DNA of 64,000 nucleotides. It comes from Chrysochromulina parva (Eukaryota > Haptophyta > Prymnesiales > Chrysochromulinaceae). The number at the start of each line of letters is the position of its first letter. Position 1 is the first letter of the stretch. Of this stretch, positions 27,468 through 36,524 are shown piece after piece. The position numbers and the translations under genes are program-made. The stretch is from the NCBI GenBank assembly GCA_002887195.1, contig PJAB01000010.1:1-64000 (forward strand), read 5' to 3'. The notes under the pieces were generated by a model. It was not told where the DNA came from, made no database searches, and saw only the letters and a list, made by a program, of their open reading frames with translations.

Positions 27468-29117
27468 ATGCGGAAGATGAAGCAATGCACACTGACCTTC
27501 TCCACTCAATCCGCGCCGTCACGTGTGCCGCCCCAGCCCACGCCGCTTCCTGCGCCGCCGCAACCCGCGCCGCCTGAACCCGCGCCGCCTCCTGCACCGC
27601 CGCGAAACGCGCCGCCTCCTGCTCCGCCGCCATCTGCGGAGCACAATGGCGGCCTCAGCGCGTACGAGATTGAGCGCCAGGCCAACATAGAGCGCAACAA
27701 CGAAGTGCTCCGCTCGCTCGGCCTGATCGAGCCGATGCTCGCGCCGCCGCCTCCGCGGCGCGATTCCACCGGCGTCAGCAAGCGGCGGCGGACAGCTTCG
27801 CCGCCTCCGCCCAGCTCTCGGACGCTCCGAGCTCGAGCGCCGGGCGGCACAATGGTCAAGCGCTCCGAAGCGAGTGGCGCTAACGATGACGCTCAGGACG
27901 CCAACGACGACGGTGCCAGCGACGGCAGCGACGCCGACGATGCCGACGGCACCTACTCAGACTCCTCTGTGCTCCGCTACTTGTGCGATAAGGCTGCCGG
28001 CGCAGGCGCCGTTCCGGAGTGTTCGCCGATGAGCGCGTCATTCGAATCGGGTATGTTGCATGGCTGGCGCTGCGCAGTGCCCATCACTACCGGCAAGTGC
28101 AAAGCCGTCTACTCGATGACTGTCAGTGCGGGCGCTCGGCCGCTCCTGGGCTGTGCTGGCTTCCAGGGCTACGTGAGCCTTTACCGTGCATCGCATCTCC
28201 ACGACCCGTCGGCGCCGCCGCTCGAGCCCCTCTGGAGCTTCAAGGCGCACAACAAATGGGTGGCTGACCTGCAGTTTTGCTCGGCGGCCGCCGGGGACGA
28301 TGATCCTAATCTCATGCTGACAGCATCGGATGATGCGACAGTCGTGCTGTGGGACCTGCGCAAGATCAAGGGACGCGATGAGGAGCCGCTCAAGCTCGCC
28401 ACATGCAGCCCACACAGCAGTGGCATCTTTTCGATGCACGAGTGCGGCGGGCGAGTGCTGTCGAGCTCCAAGGACAAAACGGTCGCCATCTCGTTGCTGC
28501 GCGAGGCGTCGCTCACATGCTCGCACGCCTACCTTCCCAATGTCGGCGTCGTCAAGTGCGCGCGATGGCGCGATGCCCACATGCTTGCCTGCACGGGGAA
28601 TACTGGCGAGGTCGTTCTCGTTGATACGCGCTGCGCAGACGCCCGCGCGGCCGTCTTGTCTCCCTTGGCAGACGTGCACGGCCGCATCGCCTATTGCGTG
28701 CGCTGGTCTCCGCTCTCGGAACACGTCGTGCTCAGCGTCGACCCCGCCGAGATACTGGTGCACGACCTGCGCCGTCCGCCGGCGCCGCAACTTCGCCTTC
28801 GCGGCCACGCGAAGCCTAAAGATGGCCAATTCACGGACAAGATCTTCACCCCGAGCTTCTCGCACGGTGGTCGCGCGGTGAGCGCACTTGGCTGCCACTC
28901 GCAGATGCTGAGCGTCTTTTCGCTCGATGATGGGCGCCGTCTCTCAGAGTGCAACCTGGAGATGGACGGGATGAAAAAGGTCGTCGAAAAGGGCGGCGGC
29001 GTGTGTGCGGTGCCGGCGCAGCCGAGCAGGGGCGTGCCCGAGGTGCTGCTCTTCACCAGCGGTAGCACTCTCGAGAGCTTCGTCCCGCAACCCCTGACGC
29101 AACCCCTCGGAGGCTGA
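27468..29117 (+). CDS. WD40 protein of the CMR1/WDR76 family
   Basis: A 549-residue protein starting at ATG 27468 (a second ATG three codons later is possible). After a Pro/Ala-rich N-terminus it has the CMR1/WDR76 head motif LSAYEIERQANIERNNEVLRSLGL, here spanning about residues 63-86. An acidic Asp-rich linker and a seven-bladed WD40 propeller follow. Blades are visible as LLGCAGFQGYVSLY, LMLTASDDATVVLWDLRK, VLSSSKDKTVAISLL, LACTGNTGEVVLVDTR and HVVLSVDPAEILVHDLRR. CMR1 and WDR76 act in the nucleus at stressed replication forks and damaged DNA, and WDR76 also in ubiquitin-dependent turnover. The assignment rests on the head motif plus blade order. No introns. Confidence 0.8.
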   Translation: MRKMKQCTLTFSTQSAPSRVPPQPTPLPAPPQPAPPEPAPPPAPPRNAPPPAPPPSAEHNGGLSAYEIERQANIERNNEVLRSLGLIEPMLAPPPPRRDSTGVSKRRRTASPPPPSSRTLRARAPGGTMVKRSEASGANDDAQDANDDGASDGSDADDADGTYSDSSVLRYLCDKAAGAGAVPECSPMSASFESGMLHGWRCAVPITTGKCKAVYSMTVSAGARPLLGCAGFQGYVSLYRASHLHDPSAPPLEPLWSFKAHNKWVADLQFCSAAAGDDDPNLMLTASDDATVVLWDLRKIKGRDEEPLKLATCSPHSSGIFSMHECGGRVLSSSKDKTVAISLLREASLTCSHAYLPNVGVVKCARWRDAHMLACTGNTGEVVLVDTRCADARAAVLSPLADVHGRIAYCVRWSPLSEHVVLSVDPAEILVHDLRRPPAPQLRLRGHAKPKDGQFTDKIFTPSFSHGGRAVSALGCHSQMLSVFSLDDGRRLSECNLEMDGMKKVVEKGGGVCAVPAQPSRGVPEVLLFTSGSTLESFVPQPLTQPLGG

Positions 29118-29628
29118 GCTGCCGTCTGTGCGCTCTCAGCGCCTCTCCGACCCGCTTCTCGCTTAGATACTATACCGCTGCACAATGCGTGCACAATGCG
29201 TGCACAGTACCCCCGCCCGACGCTCGGTCATGCCAGATTTTTGAGTAAGATTTGAGTTTTTAGTAAGATTCATATTTCAGTACCGATCAGCGATCTTGAC
29301 TCTTTTTGAGTACACACATATAGGTGTGATTGCGGGTCACGCCGCTCCGCGCTCCACGGTGACGGTCTCGCTTGAAGTTTCAACTTGTTCGTTGTTGCGC
29401 CTTACGGTTGTATCACGTATGCGCCTTGCGCGCTTCGGCCTACTACGGCCTTGGGCCATCCCCATCGCGCGCGGTTGTGTCCACGCTGGTCGCTGCCCGG
29501 CATGCGCCTGTCGGCACCGGCCGCGGTGTCATCGATGTATCATGTGGAATGAAATTGTGTTCACAGCCGAGGCGAAAACCTGGAAAAGACATCTCTCCTC
29601 ACCGCCGCGGCGACGTCCGTCGCGCGCA
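29118..29628. other. Intergenic spacer and probable promoter
   Basis: About 510 bases. The 29235-29335 part is AT-rich and includes repeated TTTGAGT words. The following frame is open from 29296, but the first plausible start is the ATG at 29629. Confidence 0.45.
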
Positions 29629-30516
29629 ATGTGGCGCTTGGTCTTCGGGGCTCTCGTTGCAAGCGCGGAAGCCTTCGCCTTCAGCTTGGTCGTTCAGAAT
29701 CGAGGCAGACGGCTTTGCGCGCTAGCTTCCGAGGATCCGTTTAAACGAACGCCGCCAATCGCGCCCACAAAGGAATTGGATTTTGAAGCAGCAGATCCCG
29801 ACACAGTAGTCGGTGCCCGGATCCTGGGTGCCTCACTGGGTGGCATCGCCGGGAATAATATATATTATGGGCTGCAGAACGTAGGTCTCCTATCGTGTTC
29901 ACCGTTCAATTTAGAGGGATGCTCTGCAAGACCATCACCAAGGCCTTCTGCCGCCGCTCCACTGATGAATGATGAGGCCATGGACGCGTTTCCCTTTGCC
30001 GATGTGCTGCGTCACCCCACCTCTTTGCTACCAAAGGAATGGAAGCTCGAGGGCCGACGATATTTGGAGAGCGCGCCAGCACCGGCACCCACCTCGTCGC
30101 CACCACAAGATGCTCCTGAAGCCGCTCTCAATGAGCTGCAGCAGCTGCGCGATCAGCTGCGCGAGGAGCTATCACGGCTCCAGCAGACCTCGTTTGTGTC
30201 ACCACCTATCGGGGTGCCGGCAGCAAGTGCTGCCGAGCCACCGACTACGTTAGTTGATACCAGCTCGTTCCTCCATGTGAGCGCCAGCGCCAGTGGAGGG
30301 GACACCTTCGCTGGTCTCTTTTCAGCTCTGGTGTTCGCGGCTCTCGGGGCGCTGATCCTCGAATATGTGGCCGTTAATCGCGCGCCACCAATCCCAGATC
30401 CCCTGCTCGGAGGCGTCTGGGGCACATTGCACTTCTTGGCGAAGCAGCCCAGCAAATTGACCGGCTTGGTTGCACGGAAGGCTGCGGAGGCTGTCAAAGG
30501 AGCGCTGCCGTTTTAG
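29629..30516 (+). CDS. Probable plastid-targeted membrane protein, family unknown
   Basis: A 295-residue protein taken from ATG 29629, where a clear signal-peptide-like segment begins (MWRLVFGALVASAEAFAFSL). Cleavage near AEAFA, followed by a Phe and a basic stretch, is typical of bipartite presequences of secondary plastids. The mature part contains a Gly-rich segment ARILGASLGGIAGNNIYYGL, a 25-residue coiled coil (LNELQQLRDQLREELSRL) and one strongly hydrophobic helix (TFAGLFSALVFAALGALILEY). It ends in an amphipathic basic tail. No family recognised. The open frame extends upstream of 29629, but that portion looks non-coding. Confidence 0.6.
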   Translation: MWRLVFGALVASAEAFAFSLVVQNRGRRLCALASEDPFKRTPPIAPTKELDFEAADPDTVVGARILGASLGGIAGNNIYYGLQNVGLLSCSPFNLEGCSARPSPRPSAAAPLMNDEAMDAFPFADVLRHPTSLLPKEWKLEGRRYLESAPAPAPTSSPPQDAPEAALNELQQLRDQLREELSRLQQTSFVSPPIGVPAASAAEPPTTLVDTSSFLHVSASASGGDTFAGLFSALVFAALGALILEYVAVNRAPPIPDPLLGGVWGTLHFLAKQPSKLTGLVARKAAEAVKGALPF

Positions 30517-30799
30517 ATTAACCGACGAGGCATTCTGGGCCAGTACGATGCGTGACACTAAAATCATTTAACCTCATACACACTTCGCCATACGCACCCA
30601 CCTTATACACCGCGCGCGTATAGCACACCCACCACATAATACAGTTTCAGAAGTGGCGAGAAGGCCCAATGCAAGCGGTTCGGTGCGCGTGTAGAGACTG
30701 GGGTCACCGAACCGCCCAATGCTCATGCAAAAACCCATCGATGCCATGTGCTGTTGAATGCTTTCGAACGGGCTCTTGCAAGTTCGTCATGACGATGAC

Positions 30800-32279
30800 T
30801 TACTTGTTCATCCACAGCGGCGTGCGGAACTTGGCGCCTGCGTACGGGGCAGACGAGCCAAGCTCCTCCTCGATACGCAGCAGCTGGTTGTACTTTGAGA
30901 GGCGCTCCGAACGGCAGGGCGCGCCCGTCTTGATCTGGCCCGTGCACAGGCCAACGGCAAGGTCTGCGATGTACGTGTCCTCCGTCTCACCCGAGCGGTG
31001 CGACGTCATCACGCCCCAGCCTGCCTTCTTGGAGTCCTTGACCGCCTGGATGGCCTCCGTGATCGAACCGATCTGGTTGACCTTGAGCAGCAGCGCGTTG
31101 CACGCCTTGTCGGCCACGGCACGCTTGATCTTCGTCGGGTTGGTGACGGTGAGGTCATCGCCCACAATCTGCACGTCCTTGCCGTACTTGGTGACCATTT
31201 CTGACCAGTTCTCCCAGTCGTCCTCGTCGAAGCCGTCCTCGATGGTGACGATCGGGAAGTCGCGGATCAGCCCACCGTAGAACTCCATCAGCTCAGAGCC
31301 CGAGATCTGCTGCGGGGCCGTGTCCCACATGCCGAGGTCGTACTTGGCATCCTTGCCGTTCGGGCTGCCTTTGACCTTGAACTCGGAGGCGGCCACATCC
31401 AGGCCCACCTTGCACGAGCCCAGGTAGCCCGCCTTCTCAATCGCCTCCATCACAAGCTCGATGCCCGAGCGCGAATCGCACGGCGGAGCAAAGCCGCCCT
31501 CGTCGCCGATGAGCGTCGCGTCGCCGCCAAACTTCTTCTTGAGGATCTTGGCAAGGTTGTGGTACACCTCGGTGCCGATGAGCATGCCCTCCTTGAAGGT
31601 CTCTGCGCCGGTCGGAATCACGAAGTACTCCTGGAAAGGCAGCTTGTTGCCCGCGTGCGAGCCGCCGTTGATGACGTTGAAGCACGGCACGGGCATCATC
31701 AGCTGAGTATTGCCCGCGAGGTCGGCAAAGTGACGGTACAGAGGCACACCCTTGGCAGCCGCACCAGCCTTGGAGGCGGCAAGAGAGATGCCAAGCACGG
31801 CATTCGCGCCGACCTTCCCTTTGTTGGCAGTGCCGTCGATCTCGTTCATCATCATGTCGAGTTTAGTCTGGTCCCTGCAGTCCATGCCGATGAGCTTGGG
31901 TGCAAGGATGTTGTTCACGTTGGCAACTGCCGTGAGCACGCCCTTGCCCATGTGACGATCGCCACCGTCGCGAAGCTCCACTGCCTCGTAAGCACCGGTC
32001 GAGGCGCCGGAAGGCACGGACGCGCGCGAGAGCACGCCACCGACGACCATGTCCACTTCTACCGTCGGGTTGCCGCGCGAGTCCTGCGAGCACACGGACA
32101 TGCACAGAGACTTGTGGGCATGCCCGGAAAAGAACAATCGGGAGGGGCTTTCAGATGGCGCAGCGCACATAGATCTGGCGCGCCTTGATGCTCTGGATGG
32201 CGTTCATGGAGATGGGCCCGGCCCGAAGGCTCTGCACCGTCTGCAGAATCACGACGAGAACGGTGAGTACGTAGAGCAT
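30800..32279 (-). CDS. ENO: Enolase with an N-terminal hydrophobic leader
   Basis: Two exons, complement(join(30800..32083,32169..32279)), 464 residues. The enzyme interconverts 2-phosphoglycerate and phosphoenolpyruvate. The splice joins ...IKARQIY to [11 protein letters not shown], restoring the invariant enolase N-terminus across an 85-nt intron (donor GTGCGC, acceptor CGCAG). Catalytic elements are present: GDEGGFAPP with the general acid Glu, [11 protein letters not shown] with the Lys base, and SHRSGETED. An insertion EDDWENW after the second metal-ligand region resembles those of plant and protist enolases. The first exon begins [20 protein letters not shown], a signal-peptide-like segment. 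A second ATG ([13 protein letters not shown]) could give a cytosolic form. A plastid/ER-routed or dual-targeted enolase is inferred. Confidence 0.92.
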
Positions 32280-32818
32280 TTTTTTCTCCGCTTGGTATCG
32301 AGCGCCGCACCGCAGCTTCGGAGATCGGAAAGATACACAATCAGAGAAAACGAGATGCCAAAGAGCTGGCGAATGAAACCTCGAACTCTTTTGCACGAGA
32401 ACGAATTACCCTCTCTGGACTCTTCCCGTTCGTGCTCCTTCCGTTGCGTGTCATCATCTCCAGCCTCGAGTGTCGAGACACGAGAGCGGCACATTTGATT
32501 CGACGTACATGTAGGGGCCGGTCAGGCGTAGGGCATACACCTCGGGCATCGCACCATAGTCTCCATACTAGATACTTCGGCTTTATTCCCTAGCCGTTAG
32601 GTTCTTGTCTGTTGTTTATGAAGTAACTTGAACTTGAACTTACCCTCTAGATCTCTCGTTCTCCTTGTATTTGCACCCGTGTTCCTTGCTCCCATGTTCG
32701 TGGGGGCTGGCATCACACAGGGCCTCAGCGCGGAGCTCCCCTCCAGCCTCCGCCGGCACAGCGCGGCGCCGTGTCAGCCACGACAATTCAACCACGACAA
32801 TCCAGCGTGGGGGACCGA
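32280..32818. other. Intergenic spacer, promoter of enolase
   Basis: About 540 bases between two minus-strand genes. The part next to 32280 is the presumed enolase promoter. It also contains the 3' region of the GARS-GART gene. No coding signal. Confidence 0.45.
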
Positions 32819-34792
32819 TCAGCTCAGAGCAGGCGGGTCAGAACAGGCGGCTGCGCGCACTTGGGCGGCCACTATGCCAATCGCCTCGAGGAAGGCGACG
32901 CCCTCGAGGGGCTGCACGCGCGCCTTGAGGCTCTCGGGCGTGTCCAAGGGCAGCACAGGGCAGCGCTTCTGAACGACGATCTGGCCGCCATCTACCGCCT
33001 CCTCGATGAAGTGCACTGTGCAGCCGCTCTCCGGCACGCCGGCCGCGAGCACGGCCGAGTGCACCTCGAGGTCCATGCCGCCCGCGAAGGCGGGCAGCAG
33101 CGACGGGTGCACGTTGAGAGCGCGCTGACGCCAGCGCATGCAAAAGGGCGCCGAGAGGATGCGCATCCATCCAACGCACAGGACGGCATCACAGCCAGCC
33201 TCCTCCAGCCGCTGCGTGATCTCGGCGTCGTACGCATCGCGGCTGCGGCCGTTCACGGGCACATGGGCGTGCGGTAGGCCGTGCAGCGCTGCGCGCCGCA
33301 GGATGCCAGCGTCCTTCTTATTGCTGAGCACGAGGTTAATCGTCACGTGGCGAAGCACACCCGCGGCGAGCGCGCGCAGCACTGGCTGCAGCGACGATCC
33401 GCGCGTGGAGCCTAGCACACCAAGGCGCACGACACGCCCCCCAGGGGCTCCGTCCGCGGCGGCCGCCGCCTGCAGTTCGAGCATCCGCTTGACGCGCGAG
33501 GCGACGAGCGGCTCCTTGCCTATGTCACTCCGGTGGAAGAGCGACCCCTTGACGGCGCTCACCTCGCGCTCGGCCCGCGCTTCAGCCGAGTTGAGGTCGG
33601 CGGCGAGCGCGACGACTCCGACGGCGCGCGAGCCGGTGCCGCGCAGCGTGCCCGCAGCGTCGCGGTCGATGGCACCGAGGAAGGCGAATTCGGGCGACTC
33701 GAGGCCGCTGAGGTCCACCTCGAAGCCCTTAAGCGGCGTGTCGGGATAGCCCTCGGGGCATGCGTACTTGCAGCACGAGGCGAGTGGCTGGAAGTGGACG
33801 GGCACGCGTGCGAGCCCGCCGCTGGCAGTCGCTTCGCACACCGTAAGGAAATCGGTGCGCTCATGGTCGAGGAGCGCGAGCAAATTGATGCACTCGGGGT
33901 CGCCGAAGCGGGCGTTGAACTCGATGAGCATGACACCCTTGGGCGTGAGCATGTAGCCACCGTAGAGGATGCCACGGTAGAGCTCGCCGAGTTCGCAACG
34001 CAGCGCGCGCACGCACGCTCCATTTATTGCGCGCGCTTCATCGAGCGCCTTCTGCGAGAGGAAAGGCAGCAGGTGATCCTCGCACGTGTACGTGCCCATG
34101 CCCCCCGTGTTGGGCCCTTGGTCGCCCTCGTACGCGCGCTTGTGGTCCTGCACGGCGGGCATGTGCGAGAGCGTCTCGCCGTCGGTGAAAGAGAGAACCG
34201 AAAACTCCTCGCCACGCAGTCGCTCGCACAGCACGAAGTGTGGAAGGCACTCCTCACAGTACGCAAGCGCCTCGTCAATTGAGCTCAGGTGGTCTCCAGC
34301 CACCTTGACACCCTTACCACCGCAGAGCCCATCGGCCTTGACGACGTAATTTCCCTCGCCGAGCTCCTCGAGGTACTCGCGTGCACCATCCATGGAGAGG
34401 AACTCGCGGAACTTGGGGATGCCTGCGACGCAATGACGCTGCAGAAGCTCAAGTGCCCACCCCTTGCTGCTCTCGATCTGTGCCAAGTGCGCTGATGGGC
34501 CCACGACGGGAACCTTAACGGCGCGGAGGGCATCGGACACACCCGCGGCGAGCGGTGCCTCCGGTCCGCAAATCGCGAGCGTTGCACCACGCTGATGGGC
34601 AAACAACGTAATTGCTGACACGTCTGTCAACTTGCCCACCATGTAGCCGTCGTCCATGCAGAGGGCGTGGATGCCAGGATTGTTGGCCGACCCAAAGCAG
34701 AGCAACGACGGCTTGCGCGGGCTGCGGGCGAGTGCAGATGCGATGGCGTGCTCACGTGCACCCGAGCCGATGACGAGGACCGTCGCGCTCAT
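32819..34792 (-). CDS. Bifunctional purine enzyme: GARS-GART fusion (no AIRS)
   Basis: A 657-residue single-exon protein. Residues 1-430 are phosphoribosylamine-glycine ligase (GARS/PurD, step 2 of de novo purine synthesis). It shows the ATP-grasp features VVKADGLCGGKGV, GPNTGGMGTYT and IEFNARFGDPE. Residues about 450-650 are phosphoribosylglycinamide formyltransferase (GART/PurN, step 3). They start with VRLGVLGSTRGSSLQPV and carry the catalytic NVHPSLLPAF (Asn, His) and CTVHFIEEAVDGGQIV (Asp) motifs. The animal trifunctional protein has AIRS (PurM) between these two; here it is absent, so the fusion covers only consecutive steps 2 and 3. ATG at 34792 matches the PurD start (MSATVLVIGSGAREHAIA). 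No obvious targeting peptide, so probably cytosolic. Confidence 0.92.
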   Translation of the reverse strand: MSATVLVIGSGAREHAIASALARSPRKPSLLCFGSANNPGIHALCMDDGYMVGKLTDVSAITLFAHQRGATLAICGPEAPLAAGVSDALRAVKVPVVGPSAHLAQIESSKGWALELLQRHCVAGIPKFREFLSMDGAREYLEELGEGNYVVKADGLCGGKGVKVAGDHLSSIDEALAYCEECLPHFVLCERLRGEEFSVLSFTDGETLSHMPAVQDHKRAYEGDQGPNTGGMGTYTCEDHLLPFLSQKALDEARAINGACVRALRCELGELYRGILYGGYMLTPKGVMLIEFNARFGDPECINLLALLDHERTDFLTVCEATASGGLARVPVHFQPLASCCKYACPEGYPDTPLKGFEVDLSGLESPEFAFLGAIDRDAAGTLRGTGSRAVGVVALAADLNSAEARAEREVSAVKGSLFHRSDIGKEPLVASRVKRMLELQAAAAADGAPGGRVVRLGVLGSTRGSSLQPVLRALAAGVLRHVTINLVLSNKKDAGILRRAALHGLPHAHVPVNGRSRDAYDAEITQRLEEAGCDAVLCVGWMRILSAPFCMRWRQRALNVHPSLLPAFAGGMDLEVHSAVLAAGVPESGCTVHFIEEAVDGGQIVVQKRCPVLPLDTPESLKARVQPLEGVAFLEAIGIVAAQVRAAACSDPPALS

Positions 34793-35268
34793 CGCACGGG
34801 CAGATTTTTACCTGTGAACCTTTGTTAGGTTGAACCTTTTCTAGGACACCTGTGTGAATGTCGTAACACGACAGACACGACAACCGGTGCAACGTGCAGT
34901 CCGTGTCAACATCAGAAACAGATAGTTGTACTCTCCATACCAACAGTGGCACCCAGGACCATGAGGACCACAGGACTCCGCACGGACCAAAGTGTGTGCT
35001 TGCATGCGTGCCAGATCGACACTATTGTTCACCACAGCATGCTTGCCATATGCTCTGGCCTCTGGGGCATTTCGCCACTCTGCGCTCGTGGCCTCTGGTC
35101 CTCGCTTCCCTGGACGAGCAAGAGCCCTCGAGTGCTTCTGGAGAGACAGAGACGCCCACACACCCCGTCACTCCTTGCGCTCGGCTCTGCCTGCTCGCTC
35201 CTCGAACTCCCGACAGCGTGCAATGGCAGGCCCACCGCGTCCTTCTTGCCCGGTCCGTGCAGGCGGGC
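34793..35268. other. Intergenic spacer
   Basis: About 475 bases. The left part is the presumed promoter of the GARS-GART gene (AT-rich at 34800-34850). The right part is 3' of the sialic-acid synthase gene. No coding signal. Confidence 0.45.
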
Positions 35269-36301
35269 TCACGCACCGTGCACCTTGGCGGCATTGTATT
35301 GGCCCCACTTCAGCTTGGCACGCTGCTCGGCCTCGATGGGCAGAATGTCCGTCTGCTTGTAGGTCATGCACTTATACGTGTTCTTGAGGTCGCGGCAGAG
35401 CTTGGTCATGCCCGGCGGTTCGAGCGACGCGGCGTGATCAGTGCCCTTCCACGTGCGGTCCTTGGTGAAGTGGCGCTCGTTCCACGTCGCCCCCATCGCA
35501 TACGCGGCGATATCAATAGCAATGCCGAGATGGTGGCCCGAAAAGCCAATCGCCTGGACGCGATGCGAGTACAGGTCGACCAGCGTGCGCAGCTCGAGCA
35601 TGCACACGTCCTCGAACGGGACTGGGTAGCCCGAGGTGCAGTTGTAGAGGACGAGACGGTTCTTGGCATCGCCCTTGCCCTCCTCCCAGAAGGTCACAAT
35701 CTTCTCGATCTCCTCTTTGGTCGTCATCCCGGTCGAAATATGCACGTCGCCGGTGTACTCGTCACGCAGCACCTTCTGCATCTCCCAATGCTGGTTCGAC
35801 GGGCTGCCGACCTTGATCAGGTCCGGGTTGAGCGAGACGATCTCCTTGGCCGAGGTGGTGTCCCAGACGGAGCACGAGTAGCCAAGACCAATCTGATCGC
35901 AATGATCCTTGAGCTCGCGGTGCTGGTCGACCGTGAGCTCGAGAAACTCGCGGTGCGCACCGTACGTGTCGCCGTACGAATTGCGCGGGTTGGGGTGCGG
36001 CGCCTCATACTGTGCCTTGGTCAGCAACTCCTTCGGGTTGCGCTTCTGGAACTTGCCATAATGGCACCCGGCCTGCTTGGCAAGGGTGAGAAGCTCCTTG
36101 GCAATCTCAACGCTACCCATGTGGTTGCAGCCGATCTCGGCCATAATCTTGGGCTCCTTGTATTGGACGACTACTGGAGTGGTCTCATGTCTGGCCACAG
36201 AGGGGCGTGCGACGTGTCAGAGTGCAACACTTTAGGGCGGGACGGCTGAAGGCGATCGGTCCCGCTAGGCCAACGCACCGAGCTTTCTTGGCAGCTGACA
36301 T
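35269..36301 (-). CDS. N-acetylneuraminate (sialic acid) synthase family protein
   Basis: Two exons, complement(join(35269..36190,36279..36301)), 314 residues. NeuB-type enzymes condense ManNAc (or its phosphate) with phosphoenolpyruvate to make sialic acid. The TIM barrel starts PKIMAEIGCNHMGSVEIAK. It continues with CHYGKFQKRNP, DLIKVGSPSNQ, VHISTGMTTKEEI, YNCTSGYPVP and AIGFSGHHLGIAI, and ends with ITKDRTWKGTDH-like and SLEPPGMTKL, all NeuB landmarks. The C-terminal antifreeze-like SAF domain is absent. The first exon is only 23 nt (MSAAKKA plus two bases of the next codon). It was found by a GTGCGT donor and a GGCCAG acceptor flanking an 88-nt intron. Head-to-head with the VMO1-like/SAM gene. 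Confidence 0.85.
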
Positions 36302-36524
36302 AGTTCCTGCACGTCAACCGCGGCCGACCAAGAGCGGCACCCGCGCGGCTTCCTAGCGAATCGGAGATCGGGATGCGACGAAGCCGGCGCGAAAAAAGGT
36401 GAAGTTCAGTCCGGGCCCCCTTTGATACATGTATGTGCGATCCAATATGACACTTCAAGAAAGTATAAAAAGTCATCATTCACAGCACGTCCTCGTTCCT
36501 CGCTCGTTCTCGTCCGCGATCTCA
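36302..36524. promoter_or_regulatory. Bidirectional promoter with TATA box and CCAAT
   Basis: A 223-bp gap between the divergent ATGs of the sialic-acid synthase and VMO1-like/SAM genes. On the plus strand it has TATAAAA at 36464-36470, 55 bp upstream of the ATG, and CCAAT at 36442-36446. The spacing fits a core promoter for the plus-strand gene. Confidence 0.6.

Noticed and set aside
27468..27510. A PCNA-binding (PIP) box at the start of the CMR1/WDR76-like protein
   Set aside because: KQCTLTFST lacks the required spacing to two aromatic residues, so it is only superficially similar.
36144..36198. Start of the sialic-acid synthase at the internal ATG 36144 or at a GTG at 36198
   Set aside because: An upstream 23-nt exon with a good donor and acceptor supplies an ATG in frame and keeps the conserved lead-in PVVVQYKEPK.
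34894..36249. A 451-codon plus-strand frame across the sialic-acid synthase gene
   Set aside because: The minus strand encodes the conserved NeuB barrel; the plus frame shows no conserved pattern.
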